Positions 15,978 through 23,999 of a stretch of DNA of 64,000 nt are shown here, one piece after another (the first letter of the stretch is position 1; the number at the start of each line of letters is the position of its first letter). Position numbers and translations under genes: made by a program. This stretch comes from Halobacterium hubeiense (GTDB lineage Archaea; Halobacteriota; Halobacteria; Halobacteriales; Halobacteriaceae), in contig NZ_LN831302.1 in NCBI RefSeq assembly GCF_001488575.1, forward strand, positions 682,001 through 746,000. Direction: 5' to 3'. Below the pieces are notes generated by a model that was not told the origin of the DNA, ran no database searches, and worked only from the letters and a program-made list of their open reading frames with translations.

Positions 15978-16697
15978 TCACTCGAAGCCGACGCCCCGCG
16001 ACGCCGCGACGACCGCGACGGGGAACGGCTCCCCCCAGTCGAGTTCGACGGGGTCGTGCGGAGCGGCGAACCCGCGGTCGCGGCCGTCCACGAGCAGCGA
16101 CACGTCGGCTTCCTCGCGGACGACGGTGACGGTGGCGGGCGCGTCCAGCACCCACTGGACGCGCTCGACGCGGAACGGCGCGACGGGCACGACCGCGAGC
16201 GCGTCGGCGTCCGCGGACAGCAGCGGGCCGTTCGCGTCGCCGGCGTAGCCGTGGCTGCCGGCGGGCGTCGCGACGACGACGCCGTCCGCGCGCACCGCGT
16301 CGACGTCGCGGCCCCGCGTGGCGACCGCGTACTCGGAGATGCGCGCGGGCTCGTCGGTCACGAGCATCACGTCCGCGAGCGCGCGCACCGTCCGCTCGCC
16401 GGCACCGACCGCGAGCGTCGGCCGCTCGTCGACCTCGTAGTCGCCGCCGGCGAGCGCGGCCAGCGCGTCCGGCAGGTCGTCGCGGGTGACGCCGCCGTAC
16501 TCGTCGCCGGCGCCCACCGGGAGGACGGGCGCGCCCGGCGCCGCGGCCAGCGCGTCGAGGAGCGCGTCCTCGCCGAGCGCCGCGAGTACGTCCGCGTCGC
16601 TGTCCAGCGCCTCGTCGCCGACGACCGCTTCCCCGCCGGCGTCGCGCACGAGGTCGGCGGCGGTCGCTCCGTCACCGAGCACGCCGACGCGCGTCAC
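15978..16697 (-). CDS. NAD-kinase-like protein with a degenerate GGDG motif
   Basis: Starting at GTG 16697 (the only reasonable start before V-G-V-L-G-D-G) the protein has 239 residues. The second domain keeps the NAD kinase signature: V-A-T-P-A-G-S-H-G-Y-A then G-P-L-L and V-P-V-A-P, matching the S-T-P-T-G-S-T-A-Y region. The catalytic G-G-D-G-T of true NAD kinases is replaced by G-E-D-A-L at residues 42-46, and the following loop reads V-G-A-G-D-E-Y-G. ATP-dependent NAD phosphorylation is therefore doubtful; it may bind NAD or another nucleotide. It is monocistronic and leftward, with an 81 bp gap to the peptidase gene upstream. Confidence 0.78.
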   Translation of the reverse strand: MTRVGVLGDGATAADLVRDAGGEAVVGDEALDSDADVLAALGEDALLDALAAAPGAPVLPVGAGDEYGGVTRDDLPDALAALAGGDYEVDERPTLAVGAGERTVRALADVMLVTDEPARISEYAVATRGRDVDAVRADGVVVATPAGSHGYAGDANGPLLSADADALAVVPVAPFRVERVQWVLDAPATVTVVREEADVSLLVDGRDRGFAAPHDPVELDWGEPFPVAVVAASRGVGFE

Positions 16698-16778
16698 CGC
16701 GACACCCCACGCGGCATCGTCTCGCTCATGGTCGGAACGCGGGGCCGGCAGTCGCAAAAAGGCTACGGGCTCCCGGCG

Positions 16779-18080
16779 TCAGTACGGCCAGTCGCCGGTA
16801 ATCTGCATCCCCTCCGCGAGGTCCTCGGCTTCCAGTGCGGCGGCCACGTCGGCCTCGCTGGCGTGTGCGACCGCGAACCCGTCGCTGGCGAGTTCGACCG
16901 CGAGCGCGGTGAGGAGAATTGCTTGCTCGCGGAACGTCCGCACTTCCAGTTTGTCGAGCGTGTCCGCGTGCGTGTGCCCCCAGCCGCGGCCGTCGCCGTC
17001 GGTCTGACTGGTGACGTGGTAGCCGGGCACGCCGAACTTCACGTACTCCCAGTGGTCGGAGTGCGGCCCCATCTCTGGGGTCACCGAAATCGGGTGGTCG
17101 AAGCGCTGTGCGACCGTGCGGGCGGCGTCGCCGAGCGCGTCGAAGTGGTGCGTGTAGAACTCCAGCGTGCGGCCGGCGACGACCCCGTCGAGGTTCAACA
17201 CGGCGCGGACCTGCTCGCGGTCGCGGTTCGCGGCGTCGTAGGCGGAGCCGACCAGCCCGACTTCCTCCGCGCCGAAGCAGACGAACCGGACCTTCGTGTC
17301 GAGGTCGGCCTCGCGGTCGGCGAGCGCGTGCGCGAGCTCGACGACCATCGCGGTGCCGGCGCCGTTGTCCATCGCGCCCTCCGCGATGTCGTGGGCGTCC
17401 ACGTGGCTGGTCACGAGCAGCTCCTCGTCGGTGTCCGGGCCGAGCGTCGCGTGGACGTTCTGACTCGTCGCGTCGCCGACCTCGGCGCTCACGGAGACGC
17501 CCACGGTGTCGCCGTCGTACTTCCGGCCGAGGCGCGCGCCGACCTCCTTGGAGACGCCGAGCGCGGGAATCTCGCCGAGCGGCTGGTCCTCCGTGCCGAC
17601 GCTCCCCGTCGGCGGGAGCTGGCCCTCGACGTGGTTCTTGTAGACGAACGCGGCCGCCCCCGCCTCGACGGCATGGTAGTACTTCTCTCGGCGGTGGAGG
17701 TAGCGGTCGTACCAGCCGGGCACGTCCGAGGCGACCATCACGACCTTCCCGTCGAGGTCCGCGTCCTCGAAGTCGCTCGGGAGGCCGTAGCCGAGGTCCA
17801 CGAACTCGCCGGCGACGTCGCCGTTCGGACTGCGCGGGAGCGCGATGCAGTCCTCGTCGCCGTCCGGCGTCTCGACGGCGCCGTCGCCGCGCGTCCAGCC
17901 TTGAATCTCGAACTCGTCGAGGGTGGCGTCACCGCAGGCGGCCGCGAGCGCGTCCCGCGTCGCTTCCGCGGCCTCGCGCTCGCCCGGCGACCCGGCCATC
18001 CGGTCGCGCACGTCCACGAGCGTCTCGAGGTGGCTCCAGCCGGTGTCGCTGGTGAACACGTCGCCAATCCAGTCGGTCAT
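16779..18080 (-). CDS. M28-family metallopeptidase
   Basis: This protein has 433 residues from the ATG in M-T-D-W-I-G. The M28 two-zinc site is visible in order: T-S-H-V-D-A-H-D (first His), G-A-M-D-N-G-A-G (bridging Asp), C-F-G-A-E-E-V-G (catalytic Glu and ligand Glu), L-N-L-D-G (Asp) and G-H-T-H-A-D-T near the C-terminus (last His). An apical PA-type domain probably occupies residues 110-210. There is no signal peptide, so it is likely an intracellular aminopeptidase or a carboxypeptidase-like enzyme. Substrate is unknown. It is transcribed leftward with no close partner; the MTH865 gene lies 58 bp upstream. Confidence 0.88.
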   Translation of the reverse strand: MTDWIGDVFTSDTGWSHLETLVDVRDRMAGSPGEREAAEATRDALAAACGDATLDEFEIQGWTRGDGAVETPDGDEDCIALPRSPNGDVAGEFVDLGYGLPSDFEDADLDGKVVMVASDVPGWYDRYLHRREKYYHAVEAGAAAFVYKNHVEGQLPPTGSVGTEDQPLGEIPALGVSKEVGARLGRKYDGDTVGVSVSAEVGDATSQNVHATLGPDTDEELLVTSHVDAHDIAEGAMDNGAGTAMVVELAHALADREADLDTKVRFVCFGAEEVGLVGSAYDAANRDREQVRAVLNLDGVVAGRTLEFYTHHFDALGDAARTVAQRFDHPISVTPEMGPHSDHWEYVKFGVPGYHVTSQTDGDGRGWGHTHADTLDKLEVRTFREQAILLTALAVELASDGFAVAHASEADVAAALEAEDLAEGMQITGDWPY

Positions 18081-18138
18081 GGCCGTACCGACGCCGACCA
18101 CGCCGTAAGTCGTTACGGAAGGAGAAGTCGCGCCGCGC

Positions 18139-18396
18139 TCAGAGGTCGCCTTCGTCCTTCAGGCCCTCGATGACGTCGTCGACGAGGGATTCGGCGTCGT
18201 CGTAGGGGAAGTCCGCGCGGCTGGAGAGCTTCGTCGCCAGCTCCATCGCGGTGAAGGACTTGTCGCCGGCCTCGAACTTCGTCGAGGGGCCGTCCGGGAG
18301 CGCGGGCACCAGCCCCATCTGGTTCTTCACGGGGTAGTCGGCGTTCGAGAACGCGTCTAAGAGTTCCTTGCGGAGTTCGGATTCGACGTCTGCCAT
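18139..18396 (-). CDS. MTH865-family protein
   Basis: The protein has 85 residues, starting at the ATG that opens M-A-D-V-E-S. It matches the small archaeal MTH865 family, an EF-hand-like helical fold: L-L-D-A-F-S-N-A-D-Y-P-V, then G-P-S-T-K-F-E-A-G-D, and the helix F-P-Y-D-D-A-E-S-L-V-D. Biochemical function is not known. Upstream in-frame codons exist for another 110 residues but are out of character in composition. A 178 bp divergent region separates it from the second halocyanin gene. Confidence 0.85.
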   Translation of the reverse strand: MADVESELRKELLDAFSNADYPVKNQMGLVPALPDGPSTKFEAGDKSFTAMELATKLSSRADFPYDDAESLVDDVIEGLKDEGDL

Positions 18397-18574
18397 GTTC
18401 GCACGTGGACAGCGACCCGGCAAAAGGGTTCTGGAACCTTCGACCCGGCGCGGAGAGTTTCCACGCTCGACGCTCGTCTGCCCCGGCGCTCGCCGCGTTC
18501 CGTCCGCGACTCCCGACAGCCCGCGCAGACCGCAAACCAAAGTATTCAGTACCCGGTGTCCCCTAGCCCCGGGC

Positions 18575-19123
18575 ATGAACTCCGATGCAGACGAGCGGGT
18601 GACGCGCCGCAGTTTCCTCCGAACGGGTGTCGGCGCCGCCGCTGCGGGGGTCGCCGCGACTGGAACGGCCGCCGCGCAGGAAGGCGAGGGCGGCCCGACG
18701 GTCGTCACCGTCGGCCCGGGCGGGAGCAACGTCTTCGACCCAGAGACCGCCTACGTGCAGCCCGGTGGCACCGTCCGCTGGGAGTGGGGGTCCAGCGGCC
18801 ACAACGTCGTTCCCCAGTCGACGCCGTCGGGCTCGGACTGGTCGGGCCACGAGCCCCTCGAAGACTCCGGGTTCACCTACGAGCACACCTTCGAGACCGA
18901 GGGCACCTACGAGTACGTCTGTACGCCCCACGCCAGCCTCGGCATGGAGGGCGTCATCGAGGTCACGGAGAACCCGCCGGAGAACACCGGCTACCAGTCC
19001 ATCCTCCCGGACAGCGCGCTGAACCTCGGCGTCGCCGCGACCGGGTCGCTGGTGTCGGTGCTCGGTCTCACTTACCTCTTCATGCGGTACGGCGGCGACT
19101 ACGAGGGCGACTTCGGGGAGTAA
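18575..19123 (+). CDS. Halocyanin-type blue copper protein, membrane anchored
   Basis: A 182-residue paralogue of the protein at 11094. The Tat motif R-R-S-F-L-R lies at 11-16. The copper domain spans 41-130, with ligands His76, Cys116, His119 and Met124, and shares long runs with the other copy (G-H-E-P-L-E-D-S-G-F-T-Y and Y-V-C-T-P-H). A C-terminal helix at about 148-170 and an acidic tail anchor it. A TATA-like GTATTC is centred about 30 bp before the start. It stands alone rather than in a petABD operon, so it may carry electrons between the quinol oxidase and a terminal oxidase. Partner not shown by context. Confidence 0.9.
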   Translation: MNSDADERVTRRSFLRTGVGAAAAGVAATGTAAAQEGEGGPTVVTVGPGGSNVFDPETAYVQPGGTVRWEWGSSGHNVVPQSTPSGSDWSGHEPLEDSGFTYEHTFETEGTYEYVCTPHASLGMEGVIEVTENPPENTGYQSILPDSALNLGVAATGSLVSVLGLTYLFMRYGGDYEGDFGE

Positions 19124-19127
19124 CTTT

Positions 19128-20234
19128 CTAGACCGTCACCCACTCGCGGCGGTCGTCACTGCGCTCGACGGCGTCCAGCAGCCGCTGCACCGCGAGCCCG
19201 TCCGCGAAGTCCGGGGCGTACTCGCCCCCGCCGGCGGCCGCCCCGAGGAACTCGCTGTTCTCGTGGACGAACGTGTGCTCCCAGCCGAGGACGTGGCCCG
19301 CGGGCCACCAGTGCTCGCCGTAGGGGTCGTCGTCGTCCGTGACCAGCACCGTCTCGAAGCCGCGGCCGTCGCCGCGGCGGACCTCAAGTTCGTTGAGGCG
19401 TTCGAGGTCGAACCGGAGCGCGCCCTCCGAGCCGTCGATTTCGAACGTGTGGCCGTTCTTCCGGCCGGTCGCGTACCGCGTCGCCTCGAAGGTCCCCATC
19501 GCGCCGTTCGCGAACTCCGCGTGCGCCGCGAACGCGTCGTCGACGGTGACCGAGCGGGGTTCGCTCTCGCCCTCGGGGACGCGCTCCTCGACGAACGTCT
19601 CGCGGTGCCCGCTGACGGCGTCGACGTCGCCGACGAGGAAGCGCGCGAGGTCGAAGCTGTGCGCGCCGAGGTCGCCGAGCGCGCCCGACCCCGCGGATTC
19701 GGCGTCCATCCGCCACGTCCACGGCGCGTCCGCGTCCACCAGCCAGTCCTGGAGGTAGCGGAAGCGCGCGTGCCGAATCTCGCCGAGCGCGCCGTCCTCG
19801 ATTAGCTGCTTGGCGTACTGGACGGCGGGCACGAACCGGTAGTTGAACCCCGTCGCCGCGACGGCGTCGCTGGCCGCGGCCGCGTCCGCCATCCGCTCGG
19901 CGGCTTCCACGGTGGGCGCGAGCGGCTTCTCGCAGAGCACGTGGACGTCCTCCTCCAGCGCCGCGATGGAGGGCTCTACGTGGACGTCGTTCGGCCCGAG
20001 GTTGTAGAAGACGTCCACGTCGTCGATTGCGTCCCGCCAGTCGGTCGCCACGCGGTCGAAGCCGAGGCGGTCCGCGGCCTCGCGAGCGGCGGTCTCGTCG
20101 CGACCGACGAGCACGTCAAGCGATACCGCCGGCGCGTCCGGGAAGAACTGCGGGAGCGAGCGGAGCGCGTTCGCGTGCGCGTCGCCCATGAACCCGTAGC
20201 CGAGCATCCCCACTGAGAGCGGTTCGTCGGTCAC
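19128..20234 (-). CDS. Gfo/Idh/MocA-family oxidoreductase
   Basis: This 368-residue protein has an N-terminal Rossmann fold, G-Y-G-F-M-G-D-A-H, and the family's E-K-P-L-A motif near residue 95 that contacts NAD(P) and substrate. The C-terminal alpha/beta domain runs from about 130 on; the R-F-R-Y-L-Q-D-W and D-L-G-A-H-S-F-D-L stretches are typical, with the His acting in catalysis. Substrates in this family are usually sugars, inositols or aminosugars; which one is not evident. The start is GTG. It stops 4 bp from the convergent halocyanin gene. No sugar genes are adjacent. Confidence 0.85.
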   Translation of the reverse strand: MTDEPLSVGMLGYGFMGDAHANALRSLPQFFPDAPAVSLDVLVGRDETAAREAADRLGFDRVATDWRDAIDDVDVFYNLGPNDVHVEPSIAALEEDVHVLCEKPLAPTVEAAERMADAAAASDAVAATGFNYRFVPAVQYAKQLIEDGALGEIRHARFRYLQDWLVDADAPWTWRMDAESAGSGALGDLGAHSFDLARFLVGDVDAVSGHRETFVEERVPEGESEPRSVTVDDAFAAHAEFANGAMGTFEATRYATGRKNGHTFEIDGSEGALRFDLERLNELEVRRGDGRGFETVLVTDDDDPYGEHWWPAGHVLGWEHTFVHENSEFLGAAAGGGEYAPDFADGLAVQRLLDAVERSDDRREWVTV

Positions 20235-20328
20235 TGCCCCGCCCTCCGTCGGGCGCCGAACCCGGCGCTCGTGTCGTGTGCTGTCACGTCCGCAGGGTTC
20301 ACTCGGTACCGGATAAGCGTTGCCGTGG

Positions 20329-20820
20329 TCAGTGCGTCTCGACGGTGAGTTCGACCGGTCGGCGCTCGCCTTCGAGGTCCGCGACGACGCGTTCGACGAC
20401 GCGCTCGCCCTCCTCGACGACCTTGTCCACGACCCGCTCGACCACCCAGTCGAGGGAGACCAGCCGCGGGAGGTCGAGCGCGCCGCGCGCGCTGTCCGTG
20501 TCGTACGTGACGACGAACGTCACCCGCGACCCGTCGTCGGTCTCGGCGACCTCCCAGCGGCCGTGCGCGTCGATGCCGTCCACGAGTTTCCAGTCGATTC
20601 GCTCGGGTTCGTCCGTGTCGGTCACGCGCGAGCGCACCGCGTGCGTGAGCTTCCACCACGCGAACGTCAGTTCGTACTCGGTGCCCGCGCCGCCGTTCCC
20701 GTGCTGGGTGACCGACTGCAGGTACTCCGAATACTTGGCGTACCGCGGGAAGTCGGCGACGAACGCGTACGCTTCCGCCGGGGGGACGCGGACGTCTGTG
20801 CTCACCTCGACCGTGTTCAC
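20329..20820 (-). CDS. SRPBCC-fold (COQ10/START-like) protein
   Basis: This 163-residue protein opens V-N-T-V-E-V-S-T-D-V-R-V-P-P-A-E-A-Y-A-F-V-A-D, the start of a polyketide-cyclase/COQ10 helix-grip fold. G-R-W-E-V-A-E-T-D-D-G-S and L-V-S-L-D-W-V-V-E are its later strands and closing helix. Such proteins bind a hydrophobic ligand; quinone-binding COQ10 is the nearest eukaryote analogue. The start is GTG. It is divergent from the flavoprotein gene at 20908, 87 bp away. A lipid- or quinone-binding role is inference. Confidence 0.78.
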   Translation of the reverse strand: MNTVEVSTDVRVPPAEAYAFVADFPRYAKYSEYLQSVTQHGNGGAGTEYELTFAWWKLTHAVRSRVTDTDEPERIDWKLVDGIDAHGRWEVAETDDGSRVTFVVTYDTDSARGALDLPRLVSLDWVVERVVDKVVEEGERVVERVVADLEGERRPVELTVETH

Positions 20821-20907
20821 ACGTCGCCTTCGTTGCGCGGCGTCAAAGGTCTACTGTGGCCTGCCGGGACCGCGGCGCTTGTATCCGCTCGACGCCAACC
20901 GGGAGCC

Positions 20908-21627
20908 ATGACCGAACACGTCGCCGTGGTCGGTGGCGGGCCCGCGGGCCTGACCGCCGCCATCTACACCGCACGCGCCGGCCTCGACACGACCGTCTAC
21001 GACGCCGGCGAGCCGATTCTCGCGCGCAACGCTCACTTGGAGAACGTCCCCGGCTTCCCCGCGGGCGTGAACGCCCGCACCTTCCTCGACGCCACCCGCC
21101 AGCAGGCCGAGAACGCCGGCGTGGAGTTCGTCGAAGCGCGCGTCGAACGCGTCGCCGGCACCGACGACGGCTTCGTCGTCGAGACGGACGCAGCCGCCAC
21201 TGACACTGCGGACTTCGTGGTCGCGGCGTCGTGGCCGGACAGCTCCTACCTCGACGACTTCGAGTTGTCGCGCATCGACCGCGGGTCGAAGACGATGCTC
21301 GGCGTGGACGAGTTCGGGCGCACCGACCGCGACGGCGTCTACGCCGCCGGCCGCGTCGCGCGCCAGTCCCACCAGACCGTCGTCGCGGCCGGCCACGGCG
21401 CGACTGTCGGCCTCACGGTCATCGACGACAGCGACGTCCCCCACTACCACGACTGGGTCGCGCCCGAGGGCTACTTCACGGGCCGCGACCGCGACGTGCC
21501 GCCGGGTTGCGAGGAAATCGGCGAGGCCGAGCGCCGCGAGCGCGAGCAGGCGAGTCTGGACGCCCTCGCCGCGCTCTCCCCGGCGGACCCGCCGACGATG
21601 CACCCGAGCGTCGAAGACGACGACTGA
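20908..21627 (+). CDS. Short FAD-dependent oxidoreductase (thioredoxin-reductase-like, one domain)
   Basis: The protein has 239 residues. The N-terminal G-G-G-P-A-G (9-14) and T-A-A-I-Y-T-A-R-A-G match the FAD domain of thioredoxin reductases, and the closing motif D-G-V-Y-A-A-G-R-V matches the usual F-A-A-G-D. The central NADPH domain with its C-x-x-C pair is missing: the sequence jumps from the first FAD half to the second within about 60 residues. So it cannot act as a thioredoxin reductase; it may receive electrons from another protein. The C-terminus has an extra, charged 60-residue region. Possibly an electron-transfer or geranylgeranyl-type flavoprotein; function uncertain. Confidence 0.75.
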   Translation: MTEHVAVVGGGPAGLTAAIYTARAGLDTTVYDAGEPILARNAHLENVPGFPAGVNARTFLDATRQQAENAGVEFVEARVERVAGTDDGFVVETDAAATDTADFVVAASWPDSSYLDDFELSRIDRGSKTMLGVDEFGRTDRDGVYAAGRVARQSHQTVVAAGHGATVGLTVIDDSDVPHYHDWVAPEGYFTGRDRDVPPGCEEIGEAERREREQASLDALAALSPADPPTMHPSVEDDD

Positions 21628-21633
21628 CCAGCC

Positions 21634-21641
21634 TATTTATA
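21634..21641 (+). promoter_or_regulatory. TATA box of coaBC
   Basis: TATTTATA is centred 27 bp before the ATG at 21665, one of the clearest leaderless promoter signals in the window. Confidence 0.7.
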
Positions 21642-21664
21642 GCCGGGCGCGCAACTCCCCGTGA

Positions 21665-22816
21665 ATGCTCTCCGGAGTGAACGTCGCCCTCGGGGTCACG
21701 GGCAGCATCGCGGCGGTGAAGGTCGTGGAACTCGCCCACGAACTCCGCCGCCGGGGCGCGAGCGTGCGCGCCGTGATGACCGGGAGCGCGCAGGGAATCA
21801 TCAATCCGTGGGCCGTCGAGTTCGCCACCGACGAGCCCGTCGTCACCGAGATTACGGGCGGCGTCGAGCACGTCGAACTCTGCGGCCGCGACGGCTGGGC
21901 GGACGTCTTCCTCATCGCGCCGGCGACCGCCAACACCGTCGGGAAAATCGCGGGCGCCATCGACGACACGCCCGTGACGACCTGTGCGACGACCGCGCTC
22001 GGCGCCGACGTGCCGGTCGTCGTCGCACCCGCGATGCACGAGCCGATGTACGACCACCCGGGCGTGCTGGACGCCATCGACCGCGTGGAGTCGTGGGGCG
22101 TCGAGTTCGTGGACCCGCGCGTCGAGGAGGGGAAGGCCAAAATCGCCACCGAGGAAGCCATCGCAATCGAGACCGCTCGCGCGGCCAGCGACGACCCGCT
22201 GGCGGGCGAGCGCGTCGTCGTCACGAGCGGCGCGACCAGCGAGCCAATCGACCCCGTGCGGGTGCTCACGAACCGCTCGTCGGGGCGGACGGGGCGCGCG
22301 GTTGCCGCGGGCTGTTACGTCGCGGGCGCGGACGTCACGCTCGTCCACGACGGCGACGACGTGCCGTACGCGGAGACGGTACAGGTCGAGACCGCCGCGG
22401 AGATGCTGGCGGCGGCCCGGGACGCGTGCGCGGACGCCGACGCCCTGATTTCGGCGGCCGCGGTCAGCGACTACACCGTCGAGGCCAACGACGAGAAGAT
22501 TCGCTCCGGGCAGGACCTCACGCTCGACCTCGAACCGACGCCGAAGCTCATCGACGAGATTCGCGACGCCCACCCCGACCTCACCATCGTCGGGTTCAAG
22601 GCCGAGACCTCGGGCGACGACGACGCGATGGTCGCCGCCGCGCGGAAGACCCTCGACCGTGCCGACCTCTCGTTCGTCGTCGCCAACGACGCCAGCGTGA
22701 TGGGCGACGAGGACACCCGCGTCCTGTTCGTGACCCGCGAGTCGGTCACGGAGTTCGTCGGCAGCAAGACCGCGCTCGGCCGTCGCGTCGCCGACGAGCT
22801 CGCCGCGCGGGACTGA
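21665..22816 (+). CDS. coaBC: CoaBC: phosphopantothenoylcysteine decarboxylase / phosphopantothenate-cysteine ligase
   Basis: This 383-residue bifunctional flavoprotein makes 4'-phosphopantetheine for coenzyme A. The CoaC half (1-about 180) has G-V-T-G-S-I-A-A-V-K, the catalytic His69 in E-H-V-E-L, Asn90 in A-P-A-T-A-N and the P-A-M-H-E-P-M motif (122-128), where bacterial enzymes have Asn in place of His. The CoaB half begins V-V-V-T-S-G-A-T-S-E-P-I-D with R-V-L-T-N-R-S-S-G-R-T-G as the nucleotide/phosphate site and N-D-A-S-V-M near the end. Length is normal. It starts 38 bp after the flavoprotein but has its own TATA box. Confidence 0.95.
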   Translation: MLSGVNVALGVTGSIAAVKVVELAHELRRRGASVRAVMTGSAQGIINPWAVEFATDEPVVTEITGGVEHVELCGRDGWADVFLIAPATANTVGKIAGAIDDTPVTTCATTALGADVPVVVAPAMHEPMYDHPGVLDAIDRVESWGVEFVDPRVEEGKAKIATEEAIAIETARAASDDPLAGERVVVTSGATSEPIDPVRVLTNRSSGRTGRAVAAGCYVAGADVTLVHDGDDVPYAETVQVETAAEMLAAARDACADADALISAAAVSDYTVEANDEKIRSGQDLTLDLEPTPKLIDEIRDAHPDLTIVGFKAETSGDDDAMVAAARKTLDRADLSFVVANDASVMGDEDTRVLFVTRESVTEFVGSKTALGRRVADELAARD

Positions 22817-22858
22817 CGGCGACGACGGACTCCGGCGCGTAGCGTGGGAAACCGAAGG

Positions 22859-22868
22859 TATCATCATA
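22859..22868 (+). promoter_or_regulatory. Putative promoter of the Mrp operon
   Basis: TATCATCATA lies about 30-37 bp before the ATG of the micro-ORF at 22897. If this is the TATA box, the transcript would begin at or near that micro-ORF and not at mrpE itself. Confidence 0.4.
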
Positions 22869-22896
22869 CGGCGCACCCACTCGCCGAACACGACAA

Positions 22897-22956
22897 ATGA
22901 CGCTAGCTACGCGGCCGCAGTCGGCGCTGTGGCCCGAACCACGGGGGGTGACCTGA
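22897..22956 (+). CDS. 19-codon leader micro-ORF upstream of mrpE
   Basis: ATG to TGA encodes M-T-L-A-T-R-P-Q-S-A-L-W-P-E-P-R-G-V-T. The last base of its stop codon is the A of the mrpE ATG (TGATG), and a purine-rich GGGGTGA that could serve as the mrpE ribosome binding site lies inside it. Its ATG has the right distance from a TATA-like element for leaderless initiation. Ribosomes ending here would be positioned to start mrpE. It may be a real leader peptide or a chance ORF; no homologue can be checked here. Confidence 0.4.
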   Translation: MTLATRPQSALWPEPRGVT

Positions 22957-23999
22957 TGGCCGGCGACGACATCCTCGTCCCGGTCGACGACTCGGTGACG
23001 CTCCGGAAGACGGTGGCGTACGTCGCCGAGCGTGCCGCCGACGCCGACGGCCGGCCGACGCTGCACTTCGTCTACCCGGTCTCCGAGCGCATCGACACCA
23101 GCGAGGAGGGCGCGGAAGCCACGGGCGCCGTCGAACTCCTCGACCGCATCGAAGTGTGGGTCGAGGAGGACCTCGGTGACGGCGCCGACTCGGTCGGCGT
23201 CGAGACCGCCGTCGTCGGGCAGACCGAGTACCTGTTCAACCCCGGCGACTACGCCGACGTGCTCGTCGAGTACGCGCGACGCCACGGCGTCGAGACCGTC
23301 GTCCTCGACCCCGAGTACAACCCGCTCGGGATGGCGCCGCTGCTCCCGCCGCTGGAGGGCGAACTCGAGTCCGCGGGCCTGACCGTCGAACTCGCGCCCG
23401 TCGAGCGGGCGACCCGCCGCAGCCCGCTCACGCGGACCGCCGGCCTCGGCCAGTTCGTCGTGCTGTTCTGCTCGACGTACGCGTTCTACCTGCTCGTCTC
23501 CGGGACGCTGTCGGCGTTCGACCTCGCGACCGGCGCCATCAGCGCGGGGGTCGTCTCCGCCGTGCTGTGGCGCATCACCACCCGCGGCGAGGTCGAGCTG
23601 AGCAAGCTCGGCGGCCGGCTCGCGCGCTTCGCGCTGTACGTCCCGTTCCTGCTGTGGGAAATCGTGAAGGCGAACATCGACATCGCGTACGTCGTGCTCC
23701 ACCCGCGGCTCCCCATCGACCCGAAGACGGTGGAGTTCGACGCCGCGGTGTGGTCGGCGCTCCCGGCGACGACGCTCGCGAACAGCATCACGCTGACGCC
23801 CGGGACGCTCACGGTGGACGTCACGCAGCGACACTTCACCGTCCACAGCCTCACCGTCGGCTCCCGCGAGGACTTGCTCGACGGCGCGCTCGAACGCGCG
23901 GTCCGGTTCGTGTTCTACGGCCGGCGCGCCGCTCGCATCGCCAGCCCCGCCGAGCGCGGCGCGCGCACCGACGACGAGACGGAGGGTGAGAACGCGTGA
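22956..23999 (+). CDS. mrpE: Mrp antiporter subunit E with N-terminal USP-like domain
   Basis: Starting at the ATG preceded by GGGGTGA, the protein has 347 residues. Residues 1-150 resemble a universal-stress-protein/UspA fold (D-D-I-L-V-P-V-D-D-S-V-T-L at the start and N-P-L-G-M-A-P-L-L-P-P-L at the end). Membrane helices follow at about 160-200, then the MrpE core with F-L-L-W-E-I-V-K-A-N-I-D-I-A and L-T-P-G-T-L-T-V-D-V, both hallmarks of the subunit. Standard MrpE is about 160-180 residues, so the USP part is an addition. It opens a nine-gene operon for a multisubunit cation/proton antiporter; the USP domain might sense nucleotides, which is inference. Confidence 0.92.
   Translation: MAGDDILVPVDDSVTLRKTVAYVAERAADADGRPTLHFVYPVSERIDTSEEGAEATGAVELLDRIEVWVEEDLGDGADSVGVETAVVGQTEYLFNPGDYADVLVEYARRHGVETVVLDPEYNPLGMAPLLPPLEGELESAGLTVELAPVERATRRSPLTRTAGLGQFVVLFCSTYAFYLLVSGTLSAFDLATGAISAGVVSAVLWRITTRGEVELSKLGGRLARFALYVPFLLWEIVKANIDIAYVVLHPRLPIDPKTVEFDAAVWSALPATTLANSITLTPGTLTVDVTQRHFTVHSLTVGSREDLLDGALERAVRFVFYGRRAARIASPAERGARTDDETEGENA

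Noticed and set aside
15696-18173. An 825-codon plus-strand open frame across the NAD-kinase-like and M28 genes
   Set aside because: It runs antisense through two genes with recognisable catalytic motifs, and its own composition is shadow-like.
20908-21627. Short flavoprotein as a pseudogene
   Set aside because: No frameshift or internal stop, and both ends of the FAD domain are intact, so it reads as a complete gene.
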